Source: Photobacterium leiognathi (lineage in GTDB: Bacteria > Pseudomonadota > Gammaproteobacteria > Enterobacterales > Vibrionaceae). Taken from it: a DNA stretch of 64,000 bases. The stretch covers positions 744,001 to 808,000 of the forward strand of contig NZ_CP131601.1 of NCBI RefSeq assembly GCF_030685535.1. The letters run 5' to 3'. The notes below the pieces were generated by a model that made no database searches, was not told the origin of the DNA, and worked only from the letters and a program-made list of their open reading frames with translations. Below are positions 52,208-61,758 of the stretch, piece after piece (positions within the stretch are counted from its first letter, which is position 1; each line of letters begins with the position of its first letter). The position numbers were made by a program, and so were the translations under genes.

Positions 52208-52988
52208 TAAAGATAGCATTAAAAGAACGCTGCTTTTTGTTGTTGTATTGAGCTTAGTGTGTTCAGTAATCGTATCTGTGGCGGCTGTTTCACTACGTTC
52301 TAAGCAGCAAGAAAATGCGGTACTAGACGTACAGCGCAACATTCTTTCTGTTGCAGGACTACTAACACCAACAACAAATGTTAAAGAAACATACGGTCAA
52401 TTCATCGAGCCTAAGCTTGTTGATATTAAGACTGGTACTTATGTTTCTGAAGTTGACGGTCAAACAGCTGCACAATACAACCAACGTGCAGCAGCGAAAG
52501 ATCCTAAAGAATCGACTAAGCTTCCAGCTAGCGAAGATTTAGCGAAGATCATTCGTCGTGCGAACGTGGCAACTGTATACCTTGTTAAAGATGCAGCTGG
52601 TCAAACAACGAAAGTGATCCTACCTATCCACGGTAACGGTCTATGGTCAATGATGTATGCTTTCGTAGCTGTTGGCATGGACGGTAATACTGTTGACGGT
52701 ATCACTTACTACGATCAAGCAGAAACTCCGGGATTGGGTGGTGAAGTTGAAAACCCAACATGGCGTGAGCAGTTCGTTGGTAAGAAGTTGTACGACATGA
52801 ACTTCAAGCCTATGATCAAGATTGTTAAAGGTGGCGCGCCAGCTGGTAGCGAACACGGTGTTGACGGTCTTTCAGGTGCGACACTAACAAGTAACGGTGT
52901 ACAGCACACCTTCGATTTCTGGTTTGGTGCTCAAGGCTTCGGTCCTTACCTTGCTAAGCTACGTGCAGGAGATCTGAATAATGGCTGA
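52197..52988 (+). CDS. nqrC: Na+-NQR subunit C
   Basis: Subunit with one N-terminal membrane helix ([19 protein letters not shown]) and a periplasmic FMN-binding domain. The FMN attachment motif is GLSGATLTS with Thr about 229. 263 aa; ATG 52197 lies inside the end of nqrB, the usual coupling. The upstream 12 in-frame codons are not family-like. Confidence 0.96.
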   Translation: MASNKDSIKRTLLFVVVLSLVCSVIVSVAAVSLRSKQQENAVLDVQRNILSVAGLLTPTTNVKETYGQFIEPKLVDIKTGTYVSEVDGQTAAQYNQRAAAKDPKESTKLPASEDLAKIIRRANVATVYLVKDAAGQTTKVILPIHGNGLWSMMYAFVAVGMDGNTVDGITYYDQAETPGLGGEVENPTWREQFVGKKLYDMNFKPMIKIVKGGAPAGSEHGVDGLSGATLTSNGVQHTFDFWFGAQGFGPYLAKLRAGDLNNG

Positions 52989-53613
52989 TGCTAAAGAAAT
53001 GAAAAAGATCCTATTTGGACCTTTTATCAGTAATAACCCAATCGCCCTTCAGATCCTTGGTGTATGTTCGGCGCTAGCGGTAACAACAAAATTAGAAACA
53101 GCGTTTGTTATGACAATCGCAGTAACTGCGGTAACTGCATTCTCTAACTTATTTGTTTCGCTTGTACGTAATCAAATCCCGAACAGCGTGCGTATCATTG
53201 CTCAAATGGCAATCATCGCATCACTAGTAATCGTGGTAGACCAGGTACTAAAAGCGTACCTATACGATATCTCTAAGCAGCTATCTGTATTCGTTGGTCT
53301 TATCATTACTAACTGTATCGTAATGGGTCGTGCAGAAGCATACGCAATGAAGTCCGCGCCACTACCATCATTCATTGACGGTCTTGGTAACGGTCTTGGG
53401 TATGGTTTCGTACTGATCACAGTAGCTTTCTTCCGTGAACTATTAGGTTCTGGCAAGCTATTCGGTATGCAGGTTCTACCACTAGTTTCTGACGGTGGTT
53501 GGTACCAGCCTAACGGTCTAATGCTGTTAGCGCCGTCTGCTTTCTTCCTAATCGGTTTCATGATCTGGATTATTCGTACTTTCCGTCCAGAACAAGTAGA
53601 AGCGAAGGAGTAA
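52981..53613 (+). CDS. nqrD: Na+-NQR subunit D
   Basis: 210-aa six-helix membrane subunit related to RnfE. Motifs [21 protein letters not shown] and [30 protein letters not shown] are intact, the latter holding the Cys that with NqrE makes the intramembrane iron centre. Starts 8 nt before the nqrC stop. Confidence 0.96.
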   Translation: MADAKEMKKILFGPFISNNPIALQILGVCSALAVTTKLETAFVMTIAVTAVTAFSNLFVSLVRNQIPNSVRIIAQMAIIASLVIVVDQVLKAYLYDISKQLSVFVGLIITNCIVMGRAEAYAMKSAPLPSFIDGLGNGLGYGFVLITVAFFRELLGSGKLFGMQVLPLVSDGGWYQPNGLMLLAPSAFFLIGFMIWIIRTFRPEQVEAKE

Positions 53614-53620
53614 GGGGAAC

Positions 53621-54217
53621 ATGGAACATTATCTTAGCCTATTAGTTCGTTCGATTTTTATCGAGAACATGGCGTTATCTTTCTTCTTAGGTATGTGTAC
53701 ATTCCTTGCGGTATCTAAGAAAGTTAAGACCTCTTTTGGTCTTGGTGTTGCGGTAATCGTAGTACTTACGATCGCAGTACCTGTAAACAACCTTGTTTAC
53801 ACATACTTATTGAAAGATGGTGCACTAGTTCAAGGTGTTGACCTTAGCTTCCTGAACTTCATTACTTTCATCGGTGTTATCGCGGCTTTAGTACAGATCC
53901 TAGAAATGATTCTGGATCGCTTCTTCCCGCCTCTATATAACGCACTAGGTATTTTCCTACCGTTGATCACAGTTAACTGTGCAATCTTCGGTGGTGTATC
54001 GTTCATGGTACAACGTGACTACAACTTTGTTGAATCAATCGTATATGGCTTCGGCTCTGGTACAGGTTGGATGTTAGCAATCGTTGCACTTGCGGGTATC
54101 CGTGAAAAGATGAAATATTCAGATGTACCTGCAGGTCTACGTGGTCTAGGTATTACCTTCATCACAGTTGGTCTGATGGCGTTAGGCTTCATGTCTTTCT
54201 CTGGCGTACAGCTGTAA
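53621..54217 (+). CDS. nqrE: Na+-NQR subunit E
   Basis: 198-aa six-helix membrane subunit, an inverted-topology homologue of NqrD. Conserved features include [22 protein letters not shown] and the Cys-containing [15 protein letters not shown]. The gap to nqrD is 7 nt with GGGG-type SD. Confidence 0.96.
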   Translation: MEHYLSLLVRSIFIENMALSFFLGMCTFLAVSKKVKTSFGLGVAVIVVLTIAVPVNNLVYTYLLKDGALVQGVDLSFLNFITFIGVIAALVQILEMILDRFFPPLYNALGIFLPLITVNCAIFGGVSFMVQRDYNFVESIVYGFGSGTGWMLAIVALAGIREKMKYSDVPAGLRGLGITFITVGLMALGFMSFSGVQL

Positions 54218-54239
54218 TCAGGATAAGTAAGGAATATCA

Positions 54240-55466
54240 ATGGATATTATTCTTCTTGGCGTAGTCATGTTCACCTTGATTATCCTGGCTCTAGTTTTAG
54301 TAATTCTATTTGCTAAATCTAAGCTAGTACCAACAGGTGACATCACTATCTCAGTAAACGGCGATCCAGAAAAAGCGATCAAAACTGGTGCAGGCGGCAA
54401 GCTACTAGGTGCTCTAGCGGGTAACGGTATCTTCGTATCATCTGCATGTGGTGGCGGTGGCTCTTGTGGTCAGTGTCGTGTAAAAGTTAAATCTGGCGGC
54501 GGCGATATTCTGCCAACAGAATTAGATCACATCACTAAAGGTGAAGCACGTGAAGGCGAGCGTCTTGCGTGTCAGGTTAACGTTAAGTCTGATATGGACA
54601 TCGAACTACCTGAAGAAATCTTTGGTGTGAAGAAGTGGGAATGTACTGTTATCTCTAATGATAACAAAGCAACCTTCATCAAAGAGCTTAAGCTACAAAT
54701 TCCAGATGGCGAATCAGTACCTTTCCGTGCTGGTGGTTACATCCAGATTGAAGCACCTGCTCACCACATTAAGTACTCTGACTTTGATGTTCCAGAAGAG
54801 TACCGTGAAGACTGGGATAAGTTTAACCTATTCCGTTACGAGTCTAAGGTTGATGAAGATATCATCCGTGCTTACTCAATGGCTAACTACCCTGAAGAGT
54901 TCGGTATTATTATGCTAAACGTGCGTATCGCTACGCCGCCGCCTAATAATCCAGACGTACCACCAGGTCAAATGTCATCATTCATCTGGTCACTGAAAGA
55001 AGGTGACAAGTGTACTATCTCTGGTCCATTCGGTGAGTTCTTCGCGAAAGACACTGATGCAGAAATGGTATTCGTAGGTGGTGGTGCAGGTATGGCGCCA
55101 ATGCGTTCTCATATCTTCGACCAACTTAAGCGTCTGCACTCTAAGCGTAAGATGTCTTACTGGTACGGTGCACGTTCTAAGCGTGAAATGTTCTACGTTG
55201 AAGATTTCGATATGCTTGCTGCTGAAAACGATAACTTCGTATGGCACTGTGCACTGTCTGATCCACAACCTGAAGACAATTGGGATGGTTACACTGGCTT
55301 CATCCATAACGTGCTTTACGAAAACTACTTACGTGATCACGAAGCACCTGAAGACTGTGAATACTACATGTGTGGTCCACCAATGATGAACGCCGCTGTT
55401 ATCAGCATGCTGAAAGATCTTGGTGTAGAAGACGAAAACATCCTACTAGATGATTTCGGTGGCTAA
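54240..55466 (+). CDS. nqrF: Na+-NQR subunit F (NADH dehydrogenase)
   Basis: Electron entry subunit. The 408-aa protein has one N-terminal membrane helix, a 2Fe-2S ferredoxin domain ([13 protein letters not shown] and GERLACQ), an FAD domain ([11 protein letters not shown]) and an NAD domain ([14 protein letters not shown], and the end LDDFGG). It ends the nqr core and is followed by a terminator before apbE. Confidence 0.98.
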   Translation: MDIILLGVVMFTLIILALVLVILFAKSKLVPTGDITISVNGDPEKAIKTGAGGKLLGALAGNGIFVSSACGGGGSCGQCRVKVKSGGGDILPTELDHITKGEAREGERLACQVNVKSDMDIELPEEIFGVKKWECTVISNDNKATFIKELKLQIPDGESVPFRAGGYIQIEAPAHHIKYSDFDVPEEYREDWDKFNLFRYESKVDEDIIRAYSMANYPEEFGIIMLNVRIATPPPNNPDVPPGQMSSFIWSLKEGDKCTISGPFGEFFAKDTDAEMVFVGGGAGMAPMRSHIFDQLKRLHSKRKMSYWYGARSKREMFYVEDFDMLAAENDNFVWHCALSDPQPEDNWDGYTGFIHNVLYENYLRDHEAPEDCEYYMCGPPMMNAAVISMLKDLGVEDENILLDDFGG

Positions 55467-55494
55467 TACATAGCCCTTCGATCACAATAAAATT

Positions 55495-55524
55495 GGCTGA
55501 CCAGTGAATGGTCAGCCTTTTTTC
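55495..55524 (+). terminator. Intrinsic terminator after nqrF
   Basis: GGCTGACC (55495-55502) pairs with GGTCAGCC (55510-55517), followed by six T. It probably lowers but does not abolish readthrough to apbE. Confidence 0.92.
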
Positions 55525-55625
55525 TTACTAACCCTTTTAAAACCTGTTTTTTATTGTGGTTACTTGTCAGTAATTCGATTGATGAGTGCTCAGACTAAAG
55601 AACAACATGAACGATGGAGTATGAA

Positions 55626-56651
55626 GTGAAACGTTTCCTGCTGTGCGGTGCGTTGATGTTATCAACGATAATGCTGTTGACGGGCTGTGGTGACAGTCGT
55701 CAGCAGATTGATATTAATGGGCAAACAATGGGGACTTACTATTCAGTAAAACTCATTAAGCAAGATGGGTTGCCAAGCCCTGAAGCGATCAAAAAAGAAA
55801 TTGATAAGCGTTTAGAGCTTGTTAATGATCAAATGTCGACTTATCGTCCTGATTCAGAATTAAGCCAATTTAACCAGCTACAATCTACACAACCTTTTGA
55901 GGTTTCTGCGGCAACAGCAAAAGTGATCAGTGAAGCACTACGTATTTCTAAGCTAAGTAATGGCGCTTATGATGTAACAGTAGGTCCATTAGTGAACTTA
56001 TGGAGTTTTGGTCCAGAAGCTCGCCCTGAATCAACGCCAACAGATCAAGAGATCACAACGCGTAAAGCTGAGATTGGCTATCAACACCTCAGTGTTACTG
56101 ATGGTAATAAGTTAGTAAAAGATCTGCCAGATTTGTATGTGGATCTTTCTTCTATTGCTAAAGGCTATGGTGTCGATGTGGTAGCAGATTACTTAAAAGA
56201 TGATCTGCATGTGAAAGACTTCATGGTGGATGTGGGCGGTGAAGTTCGTCTACAAGGTAAGAACCGTTCAGATGTGCCTTGGCGTATCGCGATTGAAAAA
56301 CCGATTGCTAATGAACGCGCAGTACAGGATATTATCCAAGCGGGTGATATGGCGATTGCGACATCGGGTGATTACCGCAATTATTTTGAAGAAGATGGGG
56401 TGCGTTATTCTCACCTGATCAACCCACAAACAGGCAAACCGATTGCAAACCATGTGGTGTCTGTTACTGTGATCGCGCCGTCTTGCATGACGGCAGATGC
56501 TTACGCAACAACGTTCTCCGTTATGGGAGAAGAAGAGTCGTTAGCATTAGCGAATAAAGAAAAGTTACCTGTAATGTTGATTGTAAAGACCAAAGATGGC
56601 TTTGTTGAATTTAAGTCAGATACGTTTGAGCAATACGTCGTTAAAAAATAA
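55626..56651 (+). CDS. apbE: FAD:protein FMN transferase ApbE
   Basis: Periplasmic flavin transferase that attaches FMN to threonine in NqrB and NqrC. The 341-aa lipoprotein has lipobox LLTGCGD, MGTYYSVK, the DLSSIAKGYGVD segment, VDVGGEVRLQG and the Mg-binding Asp region TADAYATTFSVMG. Start: GTG 55626 has GGAG 6 nt upstream and gives an ideal signal peptide; the in-frame ATG 55614 lies in front of that SD. It sits between the nqr operon and nqrM, as in Vibrio. Confidence 0.95.
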   Translation: MKRFLLCGALMLSTIMLLTGCGDSRQQIDINGQTMGTYYSVKLIKQDGLPSPEAIKKEIDKRLELVNDQMSTYRPDSELSQFNQLQSTQPFEVSAATAKVISEALRISKLSNGAYDVTVGPLVNLWSFGPEARPESTPTDQEITTRKAEIGYQHLSVTDGNKLVKDLPDLYVDLSSIAKGYGVDVVADYLKDDLHVKDFMVDVGGEVRLQGKNRSDVPWRIAIEKPIANERAVQDIIQAGDMAIATSGDYRNYFEEDGVRYSHLINPQTGKPIANHVVSVTVIAPSCMTADAYATTFSVMGEEESLALANKEKLPVMLIVKTKDGFVEFKSDTFEQYVVKK

Positions 56652-56662
56652 ATGAGGTGATC

Positions 56663-56884
56663 ATGGTTGTTTACTTAACAACATTTGCTGTATTTCTTTT
56701 AGTCATTGTTGCAATGGCTGTTGGTTATATCTTTCAACGTAAAACTGTAAGCGGTAGCTGTGGTGGTTTAGACGGTATTGGTATCGCGAAAGAGTGTGAT
56801 TGCCCTGAGCCTTGTGATGCACGTAAAAAGCGTGAAGCACGTGCTGCTCGTCAAGCTGAGTGGAAGAAAAATCAAATCATCTAA
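56663..56884 (+). CDS. nqrM: Na+-NQR maturation protein NqrM
   Basis: A 73-aa membrane protein with one N-terminal helix (VVYLTTFAVFLLVIVAMAVGYIF) and a Cys-rich stretch (SCGGLDGIGIAKECDCPEPC) followed by a basic helix. NqrM is thought to deliver iron to the intramembrane Cys centre of NqrD/NqrE. ATG 56663 has a GAGG SD; an in-frame GTG at 56657 overlaps it. It lies 11 nt after apbE. Confidence 0.93.
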   Translation: MVVYLTTFAVFLLVIVAMAVGYIFQRKTVSGSCGGLDGIGIAKECDCPEPCDARKKREARAARQAEWKKNQII

Positions 56885-56914
56885 TCGCTGTTATTAGTCG
56901 ATGAGTAAATAAAG

Positions 56915-56942
56915 AAAAGCCTGAGTAATACTCAGGCTTTTT
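56915..56942. terminator. Bidirectional terminator, nqrM and the GGDEF gene
   Basis: AAAAGCCTGAGT pairs with ACTCAGGCTTTT (56915-56942), with A- and T-runs at the ends. Confidence 0.92.
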
Positions 56943-56943
56943 G

Positions 56944-58161
56944 CTATTTAACTAGTTGGTTACGACCATTTTGTTTGGCGCTATAAAGATTATCATCAGC
57001 GATTTTGAGTAATTCATCGATATCTTCCAATCCGGTGGTTGCGCCTATACTAATCGTGACTTCAATATTCTGCTCAAGATATGGAACAGTGATAGACTCA
57101 ATACGTTGACGTACTAGTTCTAACGTAGCAATAAATGTTTGGTAATTGCCACAATGCTTTATGCAAAACTCTTCACCACCAAAGCGCGCCACAATTGCTT
57201 CAGGAAAGTGCGCATCAATGATTTTACTCAAGGTAATGAGTACCGCATCACCGCCATCATAGCTATAGGTATCATTCACTTTTTTAAAGAAGTCGATATC
57301 TATCATGGCAATATTGCGTTGCTGTGATTCTGATTGGCAGCAGCTATGAGTGAAGAAATAACGACGATTCCAAAGCCCGGTTAACGCATCTTGATTAGCC
57401 ATGCGATAGAGTTTATCTGAGGTGTCTTTCATATTAAGAATATGATGGATTCGACAGTTAAATTCTTCTTGATTGAAAGGTTTGTATAGAAAGTCATTGG
57501 CACAAACTTTCAAAAATTGCGCCGTCATGGTGCTATCGTTACTACCAGATAAACCCAATACCGCCATCTTATTTCGACTGTGTTCACGACGAATTTCACG
57601 GGTCATGGTAATGCCATCTTTTTCCGGCATATCGTTATCGGTGATCACTAAGCTGATATCAGGGTTATCTTCAATGATCTGCAGTGCTTCATTACCATCA
57701 GAAGCTTCATATACAGTGAGGTTTTGTTTCTCTAATAAGTTACTGACGTGGTTGCGCACCATATCAGAGTCATCAACAACCAGTGCTTTATGATCCAGAT
57801 TAGACTTTAAGCGAAGTAGCAAAGGGACTAAATAAGCAACGGATGCTGCACTGTCTTTTAACAGATAATCTAAGACGCCTTTAGCAAGCACTTTTTCTCG
57901 GATTTCATCATTGAATTGTGCCGTAAGCACGATCGATTTGATCTTATGTTTCAACACAAGATCGATGATCTCACCATCTTGAGCGTCCGGAAGACAGTAA
58001 TCGAGTACTGCACAAAGATAAGATTCAGGATCGCTTAACAGGCTTTTTGCTTGCGCTAAATTTTCGGCAAACACCGCTTTAAAGCCTGCCTGTTGTAATT
58101 GGTCATCAAGATAATGACGAAATGCACGGCTATCTTCAACAACAAGTACTTGATGTTGCAA
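56944..58161 (-). CDS. Double-receiver GGDEF diguanylate cyclase
   Basis: A 405-aa cytoplasmic response regulator: receiver 1 (about 4-115; phospho-Asp54 in LDYCLPD, Lys102), receiver 2 (about 125-240; Asp175 in ITDNDMP, Lys227), and a GGDEF domain (about 255-405) with active motif GGEEF at 328-332. The inhibitory RxxD I-site five residues before GGEEF is absent (FPEAIVARFGGEEF), so product feedback is unlikely. The usual GH of the DTYGHxxGD motif is SY here. It is predicted to make cyclic-di-GMP on phosphorylation; no kinase is adjacent. Confidence 0.9.
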   Translation of the reverse strand: MQHQVLVVEDSRAFRHYLDDQLQQAGFKAVFAENLAQAKSLLSDPESYLCAVLDYCLPDAQDGEIIDLVLKHKIKSIVLTAQFNDEIREKVLAKGVLDYLLKDSAASVAYLVPLLLRLKSNLDHKALVVDDSDMVRNHVSNLLEKQNLTVYEASDGNEALQIIEDNPDISLVITDNDMPEKDGITMTREIRREHSRNKMAVLGLSGSNDSTMTAQFLKVCANDFLYKPFNQEEFNCRIHHILNMKDTSDKLYRMANQDALTGLWNRRYFFTHSCCQSESQQRNIAMIDIDFFKKVNDTYSYDGGDAVLITLSKIIDAHFPEAIVARFGGEEFCIKHCGNYQTFIATLELVRQRIESITVPYLEQNIEVTISIGATTGLEDIDELLKIADDNLYSAKQNGRNQLVK

Positions 58162-58330
58162 AATAAACTCCTTTTACCAAATGCTTACAATGTTATAGCA
58201 CTATATTGTTATCTATAACATTATAAACATTGAGTTTATTATCAATAATTTGTAGTTCTTATTATTTTGTGATCTTGCTTGAAAAATATTTCATCTCATT
58301 TGTATTTTTAATAATGAGCAATTTTTCATT

Positions 58331-58377
58331 TTCCAACGATTGTAATTCACCGTTATAATAGCTGTATGTATGAACAG
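58331..58377 (+). promoter_or_regulatory. SOS (LexA) box and promoter of dinB
   Basis: -35 TTCCAA (58331-58336), 17-bp spacer, -10 TATAAT (58354-58359). A LexA box CTGT-N8-ACAG (58362-58377) covers the expected transcription start. All four bases of each half match the consensus. Confidence 0.85.
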
Positions 58378-59473
58378 TGTGTTGAGTGTGAATGTGGCAG
58401 AAGTTGCAGAGCAAAAAGCGGTACAGCGAAAGATCATCCACGTAGACATGGATTGTTTCTATGCCGCCGTCGAAATGCGTGACAATCCAGCTTTGCGCGA
58501 TGTCCCTATCGCGATCAGTGGTCGCTCTGCCCGTGGGGTTGTAAGTACTTGTAATTACCTGGCGCGTAAATACGGTATTCATTCAGCCATGCCAACCGCT
58601 CATGCACTAAAGTTGTGTCCACATTTAACCTTAGTACCGGGAAGAATGCAGGTATATCGTGAGGTTTCTCAGCAAATACGCGCCATCTTCGAACGCTATA
58701 CCGATAAAATTGAACCGCTTTCTCTTGATGAAGCCTATTTAGATGTGTCTGATTGTGAAATGCTTCATGGCTCTGCGACCTTAATTGCCCAAGATATTCG
58801 TCGTGCAATTGAAGATGAATTACAGCTCACTGCTTCTGCGGGTGTCGCACCGGTGAAGTTTATTGCTAAAGTCGCCTCCGATCTCAATAAACCGAATGGG
58901 CAATATGTCGTCACTCCTGAAGATGTTGATAGTTTTGTTGCTGATCTAAAGCTGGAAAAAATTCCAGGAGTAGGGAAGGTGACGATCCAAAAACTGCATG
59001 AAAAAGGCTTGTACGTTGGGCGTGATGTGCAAAATTATGACCGCCATTTGTTGTTACAGCAGTTTGGGAAGTTTGGGCAATCGCTGTGGTCACGCGCTCA
59101 TGGGATTGATGAGCGAGAGGTGATTGTTGAACGACAAAGAAAATCCGTCGGTGTTGAGCGTACCTTTAGTCAAAACATTTCCAGCTTTGAGCAATGTTGG
59201 CAAGTGGTAGAGCAGTTATATCCTGAGCTAGAGCAGCGATTACGTAAAGTCCGTCCAGAGCTTGATATTGCAAAGCAAGGGGTAAAGTTAAAATTTGCCG
59301 ATTTTCAGCAAACAACCGTTGAGCATATATACCCTAAATTAGATAAAACGCAGTTTGTGGATTTATTAAAAGAGGCGATGACACGACAAAATGATCGTGA
59401 AATTCGTTTAATCGGCTTAAGTGTTGGGTTGGAAGTAGGATTAAAAGCGCAGCAGCTTTCTTTTGGCTTTTAA
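58370..59473 (+). CDS. dinB: DNA polymerase IV
   Basis: Y-family translesion polymerase induced by SOS. Up to 367 aa: HVDMDCFYAAVEMRD and the catalytic SLDEAYLDVSD carry the metal-binding acids, followed by the thumb HhH region (KIPGVGKVTIQKL) and a little-finger domain. The first ATG (58370) lies inside the LexA box and only a few bases from the predicted transcription start. The E. coli protein begins about 19 residues later (RKIIHVDMD), so an in-frame GTG at 58388 or 58394 may be the true start. Confidence 0.93.
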   Translation: MNSVLSVNVAEVAEQKAVQRKIIHVDMDCFYAAVEMRDNPALRDVPIAISGRSARGVVSTCNYLARKYGIHSAMPTAHALKLCPHLTLVPGRMQVYREVSQQIRAIFERYTDKIEPLSLDEAYLDVSDCEMLHGSATLIAQDIRRAIEDELQLTASAGVAPVKFIAKVASDLNKPNGQYVVTPEDVDSFVADLKLEKIPGVGKVTIQKLHEKGLYVGRDVQNYDRHLLLQQFGKFGQSLWSRAHGIDEREVIVERQRKSVGVERTFSQNISSFEQCWQVVEQLYPELEQRLRKVRPELDIAKQGVKLKFADFQQTTVEHIYPKLDKTQFVDLLKEAMTRQNDREIRLIGLSVGLEVGLKAQQLSFGF

Positions 59474-59494
59474 CATCAGCCTGAATCAATGACA

Positions 59495-59533
59495 TAAAAA
59501 ACGGGCTTAACGTCTTTTAGCGTTAAGCCCGTT
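59495..59533 (-). terminator. Terminator of pepD, shared hairpin with dinB
   Basis: AACGGGCTTAACG (59500-59512) pairs with CGTTAAGCCCGTT (59521-59533). Reverse-strand T6 follows. On the + strand only GTTGTTGTT follows, so it is weaker for dinB. Confidence 0.88.
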
Positions 59534-59550
59534 GTTGTTACTGGGTTACA

Positions 59551-61011
59551 TTACTTTTTAACAGGAATGTTCTTCAGTACAGCGATCATTTGATCCCAGA
59601 ACATTTGTACGGTATCAATCTTCACTTTCTCATCAGGTGAATGTGGGAACTTGATAGTTGGGCCGAATGATAGCATGTCCATTTCTGGGTATGGTTCTTT
59701 GAATAGACCACACTCAAGACCTGCGTGGATCACCATGATGTTTGGTTTGTTACCGTACATCTCTTGGTACATGTCACGGAATACATGCATGATTTCAGAA
59801 TCTGCATCTGGCTTCCAACCTGGGTATGTTCCAGAGAACGCACATTCTGCGCCAGCTAATGTTGCTAGCGATTGCAGCATGCTTTCTACATAGCTACGAC
59901 CAGAGTCAGTTAAAGAACGAACTAAACAAAGTACGATAACTTTGTCGTTTTCAGTTGTGATAACACCCATGTTTAGTGATGTTTCAACAACACCTGCAAT
60001 GTCATCGCTCATACGGATCACACCGTTAGGGCATACGTTTAGTACATTGATTAAACGCACTTGATCTGCCATTACCATCACATCTTCTGGTAGTTCAGCT
60101 GATTCAGTAAATAGGTTGATGTCTGTTTCAACATGACCAAGCTCAGCACTTAGTAGCGCTTGGAAATGTGCGAACAAGTTATTCAGTTGATCAACATTAG
60201 CTGCTGGCAGAGTAACCATTACAGATGCTTCACGTGGGATAGCATTACGTAGGCTACCACCTGTGAAGTTGTTAATACGTAAGCCAAGCTCGTCTGCGTG
60301 ACCTGCTAAAAAGCGTGCAAGTAGCTTGTTAGCGTTGCCACGACCAGTGTGAATGTCACAACCTGAGTGACCGCCTTTTAAGCCTTTTAATACAAGCTTC
60401 ACTGCTTGGTGATCTGCTGGTGTCGCTTCACGCTTAATATCAAGTGTAATTGCGCCATCTACACCGCCAGCACAACCCATGTACACTTCACCTTCTTGCT
60501 CAGAGTCAGTGTTTAGTAGGATATCACCTTCTAACCAACCTTCTTTTAGGCCGAAAGCACCCGTCATGCCTGCTTCTTCATCAATCGTTAGCAGTACTTC
60601 TAATGGACCATGTTCAATGTCTTTTGCTGCAAGTACAGCTAGGCAGCTTGCCATACCCATACCGTTATCAGCACCCAGTGTTGTGCCTTTTGCCGTTACC
60701 CATTCACCGTCGATGTACGGTTGGATAGGATCTTTTGTGAAGTCGTGTACGGTTTCTTCATTTTTCTGTGGAACCATATCGATGTGTGCTTGAAGTACCA
60801 CACCTTTACGGTTTTCCATGCCAGCTGTTGCAGGTTTCTTAATGATCACGTTACCTGTTTCATCACGACGTACATCTAAGCCTTCTTTTTTAGCAAACTC
60901 AACGATGAATTGTGCTAATTGTTCTTCATGCTTAGATGGGTGAGGAATAGAACAGATTTGATCGAAAAATTGCCATACGGCTTTAGGTGATAGTTGACTG
61001 ATTTCAGACAC
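59551..61011 (-). CDS. pepD: Aminoacyl-histidine dipeptidase PepD
   Basis: Cytoplasmic M20-family zinc peptidase that splits carnosine and other Xaa-His dipeptides. The 486-aa protein has zinc-site and catalytic motifs LQAHIDMVPQK, TTLGADNGMGMAS, LLTIDEEAGMTGA and GLKGGHSGCDI, and a late HAGLECG. The start is GTG at 61011 (GTG-TCT-GAA), with AGG 7 nt upstream. Monocistronic, ending at a strong terminator. Confidence 0.96.
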   Translation of the reverse strand: MSEISQLSPKAVWQFFDQICSIPHPSKHEEQLAQFIVEFAKKEGLDVRRDETGNVIIKKPATAGMENRKGVVLQAHIDMVPQKNEETVHDFTKDPIQPYIDGEWVTAKGTTLGADNGMGMASCLAVLAAKDIEHGPLEVLLTIDEEAGMTGAFGLKEGWLEGDILLNTDSEQEGEVYMGCAGGVDGAITLDIKREATPADHQAVKLVLKGLKGGHSGCDIHTGRGNANKLLARFLAGHADELGLRINNFTGGSLRNAIPREASVMVTLPAANVDQLNNLFAHFQALLSAELGHVETDINLFTESAELPEDVMVMADQVRLINVLNVCPNGVIRMSDDIAGVVETSLNMGVITTENDKVIVLCLVRSLTDSGRSYVESMLQSLATLAGAECAFSGTYPGWKPDADSEIMHVFRDMYQEMYGNKPNIMVIHAGLECGLFKEPYPEMDMLSFGPTIKFPHSPDEKVKIDTVQMFWDQMIAVLKNIPVKK

Positions 61012-61086
61012 GGAAGCCTACCTTTATACAATATTGGGCTAGTGACACTTGTCAGGCTATTAGCCGCCAAATGACATAAATATGTA

Positions 61087-61112
61087 GCGATAAAACCTAT
61101 CGCATTTTTTTT
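61087..61112 (+). terminator. Orphan intrinsic terminator upstream of the small-ORF transcript
   Basis: GCGATA (61087-61092) pairs with TATCGC (61098-61103), then A and eight T on the + strand. No + strand gene precedes it (pepD runs the other way). Two small dyads (TGACA-CT-TGTCA and GGCT-ATT-AGCC) lie at about 61042-61065. Confidence 0.65.
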
Positions 61113-61364
61113 AGCATATCATTCTGACTAATGCGGAGGTAGAGAAAAAAGTAAAATCTTAAACCGCAAATACGATAATGCATAAGTATGAATCATGTTT
61201 AATGGTTATCAATTAGATAACCATCACTCACAATTATTTTAGATATTTATTTGTTTTATTTTGACTATGAAACTATGGTTTATTTTCTAAAATGAAAATA
61301 AGTTACATCAAAAATGGTTTAACAACGTTTTTTTACGAAAAGTGTGACGAACTTAAAAAAACGC

Positions 61365-61393
61365 TTGAAAGTAAATTACGAAATGGTTATGAT
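61365..61393 (+). promoter_or_regulatory. Sigma-70 promoter of the small-ORF transcript
   Basis: -35 TTGAAA (61365-61370), exactly 17 bp, -10 TATGAT (61388-61393). Predicted start near 61400. TGTGA (61343-61347) followed at 6 bp by TAAAA is a half-matching CRP site just upstream of the -35. Confidence 0.75.
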
Positions 61394-61567
61394 TTCTACA
61401 ATCTCATAGAGGTTATGAGAAACGACTGTACACGTTCAGGATGAGCCCGAGATATCGCCTCCAAGGAACCGAGATAAGTGCGGCCAAGATGGTCTAAATG
61501 ATCCAAGGATTAAGTAAATATAGTTATGTACTTAATTTGGATTACTTATTTATAAGGTGATTTAAAA

Positions 61568-61657
61568 ATGAAACTATTTGATTCTATTGCACACTTTTGG
61601 AATAACCGTTCAGTTTACACAGGTAACTTTACTTACCCTGGCTACTTCGGTTACTAA
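61568..61657 (+). CDS. 29-aa small protein (VcdP-like candidate)
   Basis: ATG 61568 to TAA 61655-61657. The peptide begins MKLFDSIAHFW and ends YPGYFGY; it is rich in aromatics (eight Phe/Tyr plus one Trp in 29) with one basic patch, and is too polar for a clear membrane helix. SD AAGGTGA (61554-61560) is strong with 7-nt spacing. Codon choice is like the highly expressed genes here (all four Tyr TAC, CGT, AAC, GGT). It has its own promoter and terminator. I cannot assign a function from sequence. V. cholerae VcdP is also 29 aa and acts on citrate synthase, but that link is only by analogy. Confidence 0.75.
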   Translation: MKLFDSIAHFWNNRSVYTGNFTYPGYFGY

Positions 61658-61758
61658 AGAATTTTGTTATCTAGTTGCTGACTAGCTAACTGAACTGTTT
61701 GTTCACCCCCTAACTTGAGAATACTAAATAATCGCTTTCGGTTATTTGCAACATTCGC

